From positions 323,501 to 387,500 of the forward strand of contig JAMKCF010000011.1 of assembly GCA_023634235.1 (NCBI GenBank): DNA of 64,000 nucleotides, read 5' to 3'. The position numbers were made by a program, and so were the translations under genes. The DNA is from Pisaster brevispinus. Taxonomy: Eukaryota; Echinodermata; Asteroidea; Forcipulatida; Asteriidae. The notes under the pieces were generated by a model, which saw only the letters and a program-made list of their open reading frames with translations, did no database searches and was not told the origin of the DNA. Below are positions 33,201 to 41,258 of the stretch, piece after piece. Every line of letters begins with the position of its first letter. Position 1 is the stretch's first letter.

Positions 33201-34518
33201 GTCAGTCGTTGCATTGAAAGAGCCAATCTTATCACAAGATTTTCATCCTGATGATCTTTCTATGATGAACAACAACGCTGATGAACCAGCTGACGCAAAG
33301 GAAAGGCAGCTTCCTCATGTTCAACAATCAGGTTTGTTTCTTGGGAGTTTGTTTTTCTTCAATTCCCCAAAACTTGAGAACGGTCCCTGTTTCATCAGTA
33401 CATCGATTACACTCGATGATATTTGTGTTTCTTTCTTTTTCAAAGTAAGGCCCCCCCTGCCCCCCCCCCCCCCCTCTGGTGACGCCACTGTTCAGGGCGT
33501 ATCTGACAGATAAGATCCTACACTGGTCCTATGGGAAATTTCACATGCTGTATCATAGTTACCACATAAATTAAAGAGTAATAAAACAGTTGTACAAGTT
33601 TTGAGATGTGCCCCCTTTCTTTATGTAAAAAATTGACATAAATTGTATGGTGCAATTTCCATAAAATGTAAGATTTGTATGTTTTTCTGCCATTGAGTTG
33701 TGTACAAAATGTACCTGCAGTAAGTCCAGGCTCTGTGGCTCTTTGGTAAACATGTGATGTCAAATGTTACATGGTCTATAGGAAATAATGAATGCTTAAA
33801 ACAATAATGCATGTTACCACTTTCTTGCAGTAAGGAAAAGGTACCTTGTCTGGCCAAAATCGCATGAAAAAAAGGTAACGACATTCTTCATGGAGATTAT
33901 CAAAGGAGAAAGTCAGCAGTCTCTACCTAGTAAGTACAAGTATAATTCCCCTTAAGCCCTGCATGTTCATCTAGATGTATGTACTCAAACTTTGACTCAC
34001 TATAAAAGGTTCACCGATTTATACTCGCCAATTTGTAGATTACTTAAGAATAATCTTGTCGCCTACTGACAAATAAAATGAAGGTTTCACTGCTTCTTTT
34101 GTGGTTCTGATGAAAAGTGAGTTTATTTATGTCTCTCTTTTCATGTCACAGCTCACATGAGATAGTTTAACAATTTTAGGAATCAAAATCTATGTATTTC
34201 TAGCAGTTAGAAAAAATGTAACAATATCATCCAGATAAGCTTACATTTAAAAAGATAAAAGTCTATTAGATTAACAGTTTGAGATGTGTTTACAAGAGTC
34301 TCTACTTGAAAACTGTCTAATGAGCGAAGGGTTAACGTGGAATAAATATAGTCTTTATTGTGTTTTTTTTCACAGGAAGAAATCAAATTGAATCCTTCTT
34401 AAAAGAAGAACCAGAAATTCCTTACAGTTGGACAACAATAAGGACCAAAGTAATGAACGAGAAGGCAAAGTGGCAAAGGATTATGAAAAAAAGGATGGAA
34501 GAAATGGGGGAAGACTAG
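18254..34518 (+). CDS. Composite SET - zinc knuckle - tyrosine-recombinase-like gene, copy 1
   Basis: Inferred coding exons: 18254-18259, 19533-19647, 21457-21610, 22053-22255, 22713-22756, 22954-23080, 24058-24110, 24653-24779, 25742-25794, 26442-26571, 27284-27348, 27816-27939, 28766-28821, 29915-31796, 32082-32131, 33202-33331, 33831-33929, 34376-34518. All are GT-AG and the phases match throughout, giving 3,561 nt or 1,186 aa plus stop. Residues ~41-158 form a KMT5A/SET8-like SET domain, 160-419 alternate B and A modules, 420-1046 carry zinc knuckles and a tyrosine-recombinase-like core, and 1107-1186 form a W-containing basic end. The start ATG abuts the first donor and is the least certain part. 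The recombinase half resembles a large family of uncharacterised fish and invertebrate proteins that I recall. A nuclear, chromatin-linked role is inferred; catalytic activity is unproven. Confidence 0.85.
19533..19647 (+). CDS. Composite gene exon 2: N-terminal lead into SET (copy 1)
   Basis: The acceptor is CAACTTTCAG and the donor GTATAC. It reads SVRQTRSSANVSKDK and ends NSPGK plus one base, which joins the next exon as KGLGVFATK. That is the first SAM-binding motif of SET domains, so the junction itself supports the model. Preceding it, ATGTTG|GTAAGT at 18,254 gives an in-phase start. Confidence 0.8.
20168..20990 (+). repeat. 5' minisatellite, ~55-bp unit, ~15 copies (copy 1)
   Basis: Units start TTTGGGAGACATTGCAAATT and continue through GTGTTATGATTATTGAAGAA. 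Period is about 54-56 bp with scattered substitutions and some AATCC variants. It lies in the intron between exon 2 and the SET exons. The unit is visibly related to the 3' array. Confidence 0.97.
21457..21610 (+). CDS. SET domain exon a (copy 1)
   Basis: Starts after TTGAAG to give GLGVFATKAISPGQPL, then VVYGGKLITKEEGERLE and FRYFFVFKGEKL, closely following the N-terminal half of KMT5A/SET8 (H4K20 methyltransferase). An alternative AG at 21,421-21,422 would break phase. The donor is GTATGT. Just downstream a ~30-bp segment holding the exon's end and donor is repeated (GGAGAGAAACTATGGTATGT at about 21,642), leaving a decoy donor. Confidence 0.9.
22053..22255 (+). CDS. SET domain exon b (copy 1)
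   Basis: Joins as KLCCDATEPSNLHLGRLVNHG, then MKVLDINGAPILCLFSLKG and EEVLYDYG, ending PWLHNA. This matches KMT5A's DATxxxxxLGRLINHS...DIDG...LYDYG...PWL order. The SAM-pocket N-H is kept, but the usual Ser after it is Gly (NHG). The pseudoknot YDYG is intact. Confidence 0.92.
22713..28821 (+). CDS. Alternating B-A exon modules B1-A1-B2-A2-B3-A3-B4-A4-B5 (copy 1)
   Basis: B exons: 22713-22756, 24058-24110, 25742-25794, 27284-27348, 28766-28821. They enter in phase 1, leave in phase 0 and encode variants of S-S-Q-E-S-x-P-x-L-K-P-E-N. A exons: 22954-23080, 24653-24779, 26442-26571, 27816-27939. They enter in phase 0, leave in phase 1 and encode acidic variants of SDKPIPQEHHLHQPDDNLVE ending VQQS. 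A is preceded by CCCTTGGCAG and mostly followed by GTTTGT. B+A pairs are phase-neutral, so modules can be gained or lost without frameshift. The sequence looks disordered and acidic, likely a linker or interaction region; no known domain was recognised. Confidence 0.85.
22880..26240 (+). repeat. Recent ~1.7 kb internal tandem duplication of an A-B module (copy 1)
   Basis: The segment about 22,884-24,580 recurs at about 24,582-26,240. It holds exon A, the G/T-rich intron, exon B and the following intron. Differences are few and centre on the GTTT, GTC and poly-G tracts (for example 23,100-23,340 against 24,790-25,020). The same duplication is present in copy 2 (about 45,885-49,245), so it predates the unit duplication. 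Confidence 0.9.
26645..26825 (+). repeat. Dispersed repeat with GAAAGCTCATGCAG and AGACTAACACGGCTA (copy 1)
   Basis: Contains an inverted pair (ACTGCATGAGCTTT at about 26,668; AAAGCTCATGCAGT at about 26,737) and a tail AGACTAACACGGCTATCTC. From memory these words resemble a repeat tail widespread in animal genomes, but I cannot name its class. Copy 2 lacks 22 bp of the left arm region. Confidence 0.45.
28945..29510. mobile_element. Fold-back element with ~170-bp inverted arms (copy 1)
   Basis: The left arm about 28,952-29,125 (TAGCCTTGTCCAAGG...CGAGGCCGAAACAGAGCC) is repeated inverted at about 29,340-29,508, near-perfect, around a ~215-bp centre. The flanking bases are CAGAG on the left and CAGAC on the right, a possible imperfect target duplication. 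It lies in the intron before the recombinase exon. There is no convincing coding capacity. The same element is at about 51,904-52,467. Confidence 0.8.
29663..29771. repeat. Two adjacent long palindromes just 5' of the recombinase exon (copy 1)
   Basis: Palindrome 1 (29,663-29,718) has arms ATATACATTATAATTTATC, with one mismatch further in. Palindrome 2 (29,718-29,771) is perfect, with 26-bp arms starting TTTTGACTCTACAATTATAA and a 2-bp centre. Both contain AAACATT at the apex. They end 143 bp before the exon. Copy 2 has one substitution in the outer stem of palindrome 1. Confidence 0.9.
29915..31796 (+). CDS. Zinc knuckle and tyrosine-recombinase-like exon (copy 1)
   Basis: A 1,882-nt exon (acceptor AACCTTACAG, donor GTAAAT) forms residues 420-1046 of the spliced protein. 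An acidic Ser/Asp-rich stretch comes first. Two zinc motifs follow, C-x2-C-x10-H-x4-H (C513, C516, H527, H532) and C-x2-C-x11-H-x3-C (C592, C595, H607, C611). The C-terminal part has R864 in ARRGGE, R990 in KNRHRIST, G-H1016 in KHMGHS and Y1025 in NIYQVP, in the order and spacing of tyrosine recombinases. The His of the usual HxxR box is a Thr. Phase is 0 in and 1 out, the same as an A module. If the donor is not used, a stop comes at 31,841. Confidence 0.9.
31841..31869 (+). promoter_or_regulatory. Read-through stop and AATAAA behind the recombinase exon (copy 1)
   Basis: Without splicing, the exon reads on for 15 codons to TGA (31,841-31,843). AATAAA follows at 31,864-31,869. This could allow an alternative poly(A) isoform that ends after the recombinase core and lacks the last four exons. 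It is conserved in copy 2. Confidence 0.4.
32082..33331 (+). CDS. Modules B6 and A6 after the recombinase exon (copy 1)
   Basis: B6 (32082-32131) gives GSRVRSQESHPSLKPEN. A6 (33202-33331) gives SVVALKEPILSQDFHPDD and ends HVQQS. They use the same phases and splice sites as the earlier modules, so the module series continues on the far side of the recombinase exon. Confidence 0.85.
33448..33498. mobile_element. Right-end remnant of a hAT-like MITE (copy 1)
   Basis: Only the C-rich right end, GGTGACGCCACTG (element end at 33,490) and the following TTCAGGGC remain. The complete element is present in copy 2 at 57,295-57,534. The rest was lost in a 1,084-bp deletion with AGGC at both breakpoints. 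Confidence 0.85.
33550..33770 (+). repeat. Dispersed repeat shared with the channel intron (copy 1)
   Basis: Counterpart of 13,765-13,975, same orientation. It lies in the intron before exon 17. Confidence 0.7.
33831..34518 (+). CDS. Composite gene last two exons: W-containing C-terminus (copy 1)
   Basis: Exon 33831-33929 (acceptor TTTCTTGCAG, donor GTAAGT) reads VRKRYLVWPKSHEKKV then FFMEIIKGES. Exon 34376-34518 (acceptor TTTTCACAG) reads RRNQIESFLKEEPEIPYSW then TIRTKVMNEKAKWQRI and ends MGED-stop (TAG 34,516-34,518). The W...F...F spacing loosely resembles the Myb/SANT-like end of the related fish proteins. The reading is tentative. Confidence 0.75.
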
Positions 34519-36388
34519 CTTATATAAGACCAGTGTTACAGGTATTGTTTAGAAATATGCAATGGGGGGAGGGGGGACATTGCCAGTTGCAGTGTGTTAT
34601 AACTTTTGGGAGGAGAGAGTAAAATTGAAGAAATTGAAGTGTTAAAACTATCGTAGGGAAAGACGTACATTTTGGAGACAGAGCCAGTTTCTATATGTTA
34701 ATTTTGTTTTTGTGAGGAAATGTACTTGTGGGGAACATTGTCAAATTGGAGACTGCAAAATTGCAATTTGCTATGATTTTTTGAAAAAGGTACAATTTGA
34801 GACATTGCCAATTTGCAACGTGTTATAATTTTGGTGGGAAAAAATGGTTTATTAGGGAGACTTTGCCAATTTGCATCAGTTATGATTTGTGTTCATGAAA
34901 AAAGGTGCAAATGGAAACTTAGCCATTTGCAATGTGTTATAATTTTGGTGGGAAAAATTGTTTATTGCCAGTTTGCATCAGTTATGATTTGTGCTCGTGA
35001 AAAAAGGTGCAATTGGAGACATTGCCAATTTGCAATGTGTTATAATTTTGGTGGGAAAAAATGGTTTATTAGGGAGACTTTGCCAATTTGCAATATGTTA
35101 TGATTTGTGCTCATGAAAAAAAGGTACAATTGGAGACATTGCCAATTTGCAATGTGTTATAATTTTGGTGGGGAAAATGGTTTATTAGGGAGACTTTGCC
35201 AATTTGCAATATGTTATGATTTGTGCTCATGAAAAAAGGTGCAATTGGAGACATTGCCAATTTGCAATGTGTTATAATTTTGGTGGGAAAATAATTTACT
35301 TGGGAGACTTTGCCAATTTGCAATATGTTATGATTTGTGTTCATGAAAAAAGGTGGAAATGGAAACATTGCCAATTTGCAATGTGTTATAATTTTGGTGG
35401 GAAAAATGGTTTATTGCCAGTTTGCATCAGTTATGATTTGTGCTCGTGAAAAAAAGGTGCAATCGGAGACATTGCCAATTTGCAATGTGTTATAATTTTG
35501 GTCGGAAAAATGGTTTATTAGGGAGACTTTGCCAATTTGCAATATGTTATGATTTGTGCTCATGAAAAAAGGTACAATTGGAGACATTGCCAATTTGCAA
35601 TGTGTTATAATTTTGGTGGAAAAAAATGGTTTATTAGGGAGACTTTGCCAATTTGCAATATGTTATGATTTGTGCTCATGAAAAAAGGTACAATTGGAGA
35701 CATTGCCAATTTGCAATGTGTTATAATTTTGGTGGGGAAAATGGTTTATTAGGGAGACTTTGCCAATTTGCAATATGTTATGATTTGTGCTCATGAAAAA
35801 AGGTGCAATTGGAGACATTGCCAATTTGCAATGTGTTATAATTTTGGTGGGAAAATAATTTACTTGGGAGACTTTGCCAATTTGCATCAGTTATGATTTG
35901 TGTTCATGAAAAAAGGTGGAAATGGAAACATTGCCAATTTGCAATGTGTTATAATTTTGGTGGGAAAAATGGTTTATTGCCAGTTTGCATCAGTTATGAT
36001 TTGTGCTCGTGAAAAAAAGGTGCAATCGGAGACATTGCCAATTTGCAATGTGTTATAATTTTGGTCGGAAAAATTGTTTATTTTTGGAGACTTTGCAAAT
36101 TTGCAATGTGTTATTATTTGTGTTCTTGAAAAAAAAGGTACAATTGGAAACAATGCCAATTTGCAATGTGTTATAATTTTGGTCGGAAAAATGGTTTATT
36201 AGGGAGACTTTGCCAATTTGCAATATGTTATGATTTGTGCTCATGAAAAAAGGTACAATTGGAGACATTGCCAATTTGCAATGTGTTATAATTTTGGTGG
36301 GAAAATGGTTTATTTGGGAGACTTCGCCAATTTGAAATTCGTATGATGTGTTGTCATAAAAAAAGGGTACATTTAAAAAGACATTGTA

Positions 36389-36445
36389 AAGTGGCAAAGG
36401 ATTATGAAAAAAAGAATTGAAGAGATGGGGAAAGACTAGCTTATA
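36389..36445 (+). pseudogene. Captured fragment of the last coding exon, first copy (copy 1)
   Basis: AAAGTGGCAAAGGATTATGA... matches the last exon from 34,468, including the region of its stop and the following TTATATAAGACCAGTGTTAC. A few bases are deleted (GAATTGAAGAGATGGGG in place of the longer original). It has no splice acceptor, so it is non-functional sequence amplified with the satellite. Confidence 0.85.
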
Positions 36446-37249
36446 TAAGACCAGTGTTACAGGTATTGTTTAGAAATATGCAATGGGGGAGGGGGGACAT
36501 TGCCAGTTGCAGTGTGTTATAACTTTTGGGAGGAGAGAGTAAAATTGAAGAAATTGAAGTGTTAAAATTATCGTAGGGAAAGAGGTCATTTTGGAGACAA
36601 AGCCAGTTTCTATATGTTAATTTTGTTTTTGTGAGGAAATGTACTTGTGGGGAACATTGTCAAATTGGAGACTGCCAAATTGCAATTTGCTATGATTTTT
36701 TGAAAAAGGTACAATTTGAGACATTGCCAATTTGCAATGTGTTATAATTTGTGCTCATGAAAAACAAGTGCAATTGGAGACATTGCCAATTTTCAATGTG
36801 TTATAATTTTGGTGGGAAAATGGATTATTTGGGAGACTTTGCCAATTTGCAATATGTTATGATTTGTGCTCATGAAAAAAGGTACAATTGGAGACATTGC
36901 CAATTTGCAATGTGTTATAATTTTGGTGGGAAAAAATGGTTTACTAGGGAGACTTTGCCAATTTGCAATATGTTATGATTTGTGCTCATGAAAAAAGGTA
37001 CAATTGGAGACATTGCCAAATTGCAATGTGTTATAATTTTGGTGGGAAAAAATGGTTTATTAGGGAGACTTTGCCAATTTGCAATATGTTATGATTTGTG
37101 CTCATGAAAAAAGGTACAATTGGAGACATTGCCAATTTGCAATGTGTTATAATTTTGGTGGGAAAATGGTTTATTTGGGAGACTTCGCCAATTTGAAATT
37201 CGTATGATTTGTTGTCATAAAAAAAGGGTACATTTAAAAAGACATTGTA

Positions 37250-37305
37250 AAGTGGCAAAGGATTATGAAAAAAAGAATTGAAGAGATGGGGAAGCTTATA
37301 TAAGA
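37250..37305 (+). pseudogene. Captured fragment of the last coding exon, second copy (copy 1)
   Basis: This is a second relic, about 860 bp after the first. It carries an extra small deletion that removes the AAGACTA around the stop. It is the start of the next higher-order block. Confidence 0.85.
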
Positions 37306-38370
37306 CCAGTGTTACAGGTATTGTTTAGAAATAAGCAATGGGGGAGGGGGGACATTGCCAGTTGCAGTGTGTTATAACTTTTAAGAGGAGAGAGTAAAAT
37401 TGAAGAAATTGAAGTGTTAAAATTATCGTAGGGAAAGAGGTCATTTTGGAGACAAAGCCAGTTTCTATATGTTAATTTTGTTTTTGTGAGGAAATGTACT
37501 TGTGGGGAACATTGTCAAATTGGAGACTGCCAAATTGCAATTTGCTATGATTTTTTGAAAAAGGTACAATTTGAGACATTGCCAATTTGCAATGTGTTAT
37601 AATTTGTGCTCATGAAAAACAAGTGCAATTGGAGACATTGCCAATTTTCAATGTGTTATAATTTTGGTGGGAAAATGGATTATTTGGGAGACTTTGCCAA
37701 TTTGCAATATGTTATGATTTGTGCTCATGAAAAAAGGTACAATTGGAGACATTGCCAATTTGCAATGTGTTATAATTTTGGTGGGAAAAATGGTTTACTA
37801 GGGAGACTTTGCCAATTTGCAATATGTTATGATTTGTGCTCATGAAAAAAGGTACAATTGGAGACATTGCCAAATTGCAATGTGTTATAATTTTGGTGGG
37901 AAAAAATGGTTTATTAGGGAGACTTTGCCAATTTGCATCTGTTATGATTTGTGGTCATGAAAAAAAGGTACAATTGGAGACATTGCCAATTTGCCATGTT
38001 ATCATTTTTTTTTTTTTGAAAAAAAAGATGCAAATTGAGACATTGCCAATTTGGAATATCATAACTATAAAAAAAATATTTTGGGAATTGTTGCCATTTT
38101 GCCATGTTATGATTTATTTAATTTTATATTGTTTTGTTTGAAAAAGGGGGTACAGTTTGAGACATTGCTGATAGCAATGTGTTATAATTATTGCGGGGAA
38201 AAGGTTACAGTTGGAAGACATTTCAGTGTGTAAAATTATAGCTTTCGAAAAATAGGTAGGTATACTTTGAGGAAAATAGTACAATTGGAGACGTTGCCAA
38301 TTTGGCAATTTTTTTAATTATTTTATTGGGGGAGGAGTACATTTGGGAGACATTGCCAGGTACTACGTGT

Positions 38371-40134
38371 TATTATTGTAAACAATTATATTATTGTAAA
38401 CAGTTTTGGCAATTTTTTTGTTAATTATAGTTGCAAACTTTTCGAAAAATGTTTTTTATCGTTACAAATGTTCATGTCAGTCTCCATGTAATGGCTGCTT
38501 TGAATGCACTCATTTTTGCAAATGAAAGGATATCTAAAAAAAATTCAGGATTCAAAAATCTACCCGTGACACTTTTGCCTGACTACCTTTTTCATTGCCG
38601 CAAATATACTGCTGCACATTAATGTGTTTAAAGAAACATTATGAGAAGTGTGTATGCTTTTACATTATAAATGTATGTGTATACAAAAACTATAATAATC
38701 CTTTTCGAAATGTATTCACCAATTAACTGTGTCTGCTTCTCTTGCCGTAAGTAAGCATTTACCACAAAATTTAAACGTGTCTTTGAAGTGGTAATTCTTT
38801 CTGAAAGCAATGCTGCTATAGCTCTATTATTTTTTTTACTGGTAGTTAGATAACCAACACAATATTGATAAGCAGCTGTGCTGTCTCTATAAGACCAGTC
38901 TTACAGGTGTTGTTTTTGTAAATGTCGACAGTTTAGTGCGGTTTGTGGCCATCCATATGCATTCGACGTTCCCCAGCCTTTTCAGAACAAATTAAATAAG
39001 AATTAACCAAGAGTGAGATATGAATAAAACATGCTCTGATCCTGTTGTTGCACGTGGAATTTGTGTCTTTTTTGGTTTTTTGGTGTTTTTTTTAACAAAG
39101 TCATTGTAGTTGGTATTTGATTGTACTTGTCCTATTTGTTTATTTATTAGATTATGTTTATATACTTCCAAAAAAACCTCCACACACACTACACACATTT
39201 TTGAAGACAAAGGAGTTTTTAACAAAAATTTAAAAGTATAAGTACAAGTTTTCATTGGGGCCTATCGATCTCCCCCAAAAAATGCATTTGGCAGTGGTGC
39301 ATAGGTTTGACGTGACAGCAACCCGGTCCTCTATATAGAATTCTGACAAAGCAACGCCATTCTTTTTTTTTAGGGGATTTTTTCATTAAGGTTATAAGGA
39401 CTTGGTACAGTGGTTCGACCCCCTCTACTCTTCTTTTCATTTAATTATTTATAATGTTTTTTACGTGGGCGTGAGGGACTGCGCGCATAGTAACCCCTCT
39501 TTATATTCCAAAGTCCACTGCTTACTTTCACGGACCTTTAAACACCTACATGATTCATGATTGTTTTTGTATGTTGAGAGACACTAGTGGGAAATAATGT
39601 CATGTCAAAGACATCCCTTCAAAGTTTATTACAGTGACAGTACCCTCCCCCACCTCAACTAATTTCCCTCTTTGCGTGCGTTTTCTTCATCTTATCATTA
39701 ATCATTAGTGTGTTTAGTGTTACCATCTGCCTTTTCCTTATAGTCGTCAATGTTTACGTATTCTTTTTTGTTTAGATTAAATATTAATTCTTTTTTATTT
39801 TGAACCATTTAAATAAACCACAGTATTTATCTGAAGGTAAATCTAACAAAACAGCAAAACACATGTTATATGATGGTTTCAATCATTACGTCTCCGAAAG
39901 GTCCATCTTAAGGTTTGAAAACCATTAGGGAGACAATAAAAACTACCTCAAGTAATTATGTTCTAAGCAGGATATGGAGCAAACTTTATTTTTATTTCTT
40001 TTTAATTTAATGTTGTTCAAGACGATTTTGTAAACAAACCATACAAATTGAATGGTTGGTTTCCTAAATAAAACAGTAAATGTCATTTGTCTCCTAAACG
40101 TTCAGTTTTTAATGATGTCTACCAAGGGGGCCAT
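38371..40134. other. Right arm of unit 1, no gene seen
   Basis: No supported coding region. A diverged echo of the exon-trailer sequence (ATAAGACCAGTCTTACAGGT) is at about 38,890-38,910, and a plus-strand AATAAA is at about 39,022. GGAGACA words in both orientations occur near 39,890, 39,929 and 40,088, and the unit ends GGGGGCCAT|TTA. Confidence 0.6.
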
Positions 40135-40137
40135 TTA

Positions 40138-40139
40138 CG

Positions 40140-40219
<80 letters not shown>

Positions 40220-40221
40220 TA
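40138..40221. repeat. (TTA)n microsatellite between units 1 and 2
   Basis: About 25 units, longer than the left-hand tract, ending with the same ACTATTA before ATGGCCC. Confidence 0.95.
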
Positions 40222-40887
40222 ATGGCCCATTATGGAGACATTTCGCAGTAATAAAACAGCCTTTTGGAGGACATTTTAATTACGGAGACATATAACTGTC
40301 TCCTTTATTCTTTGACCGCTCGAAACGGGTTTAGTATGCATTTGGCATGCTGGATCATGCCGGATTCATTGACTCGAAGACCGTCACCAATGAATGGACC
40401 CGTCTACATTGGTATGTGGGGTTGTTGAAGCTTAGAAAAACACGCTTAAAATAGGGAAGGTTATATGTCACATGGTGTGAAACGAAGTAATTAGGAGACT
40501 TTACGTTTTTTGGGTAAAAGTCACACTATTCGGAATTATTATTTTGTAAAATTCTTTCTCAGTTTTTTGCAATGTTAAACCAGATAGTTTTTATTTTCAA
40601 ACATTCTTTAAAAGTGAACTTATTTATGATGGTCCCCTTTTTGACTATTGGTATCGTCCATGGCTAGACTACTGGAATATTCATAACTTTTTGTCTGGTT
40701 TCTGTACTCCTAATACCGTAATACAAACAATGTATCATTAAAACCATTTGTCCCCCTTGGCCTTGTATTTGGCGCGCAATGTGATGACGTCAAGAAACTT
40801 TCTTGATGGTCTTTGTGCGTATTTTTACGCACGTCGGGCGGTGTGTGGCGTCTCTTTTCTCCCTGGCGCCGGCGGCCATGATGCAGC

Positions 40888-41097
40888 ATGGAAAACCAAA
40901 TTTTTTATTGCGTAAACAGTGAAAAGATCGATGTCATACAAGAGTATACACGAAGATTAATAATTGCAGTTTTCCTTTTAATCATTTGGTTGACAATTCT
41001 TACTTTTTTAAGTATTGCTGCTGTAGTCCTAGGCAGTGTACGCCGTGGTTCTAATTTTACTAGTAATTTCGACCTCGAGTACTCTACATCGTTTTAA
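40888..41097 (+). CDS. 69-aa membrane-segment ORF (copy 2)
   Basis: Same sequence as 17883-18092, in the presumed 5' exon of the second composite gene. Status is equally uncertain. Confidence 0.3.
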   Translation: MENQIFYCVNSEKIDVIQEYTRRLIIAVFLLIIWLTILTFLSIAAVVLGSVRRGSNFTSNFDLEYSTSF

Positions 41098-41258
41098 CGT
41101 TGTCGTGACACTAACATGTAGTGTACGTAGCCGAGCTTATACAAACTCTGCAAGAATATTTTCTGGAATCTAAGTTCAGTACACATTTGGTGTCTGTGTT
41201 TTTAAACTACTCCTACCTACTCCTCCTACTCATCATAGCGGTCTCGACTGACTTCATT

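Larger units (their letters stand above)
34551..38370 (+). repeat. 3' minisatellite, ~116-bp dimer unit with higher-order repeats (copy 1)
   Basis: The unit is two diverged halves of ~57 and ~59 bp. One half starts GGAGACATTGCCAATTTGCA (then TTATAATTTTGGTGGG). The other starts GGGAGACTTTGCCAATTTGC (then TTATGATTTGTGCTCATG). Higher-order blocks restart at about 36,389 and 37,250, each beginning with a piece of the last coding exon. Open frames through the array (for example 34,813-35,103) are by-products of the repeat. Confidence 0.97.
17217..40134 (+). mobile_element. 22.9 kb unit, copy 1 (candidate element or segmental duplication)
   Basis: The whole stretch recurs from 40,222 with about 99% or higher identity. 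The left end reads ATGGCCCATTATGGAGACAT. The right end, read inverted, is ATGGCCCCCTTGGTAGACAT, so 15 of 20 terminal positions match. TTA lies immediately outside both ends (17,214-17,216 and 40,135-40,137). Inside are one long plus-strand gene, a 5' minisatellite, a 3' minisatellite and smaller elements. A DNA transposon-like unit with a TTA target duplication is one reading; plain tandem segmental duplication with breakpoints in (TTA)n is the other. The gene's many introns argue for a host-like locus. Confidence 0.6.

Noticed and set aside
34813..38141. Many open frames on both strands inside the 3' array (and in copy 2)
   Set aside because: They are repeated translations of the 116-bp minisatellite (peptides such as CQFAMCYNFGG). 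No splice context or start conservation supports them.
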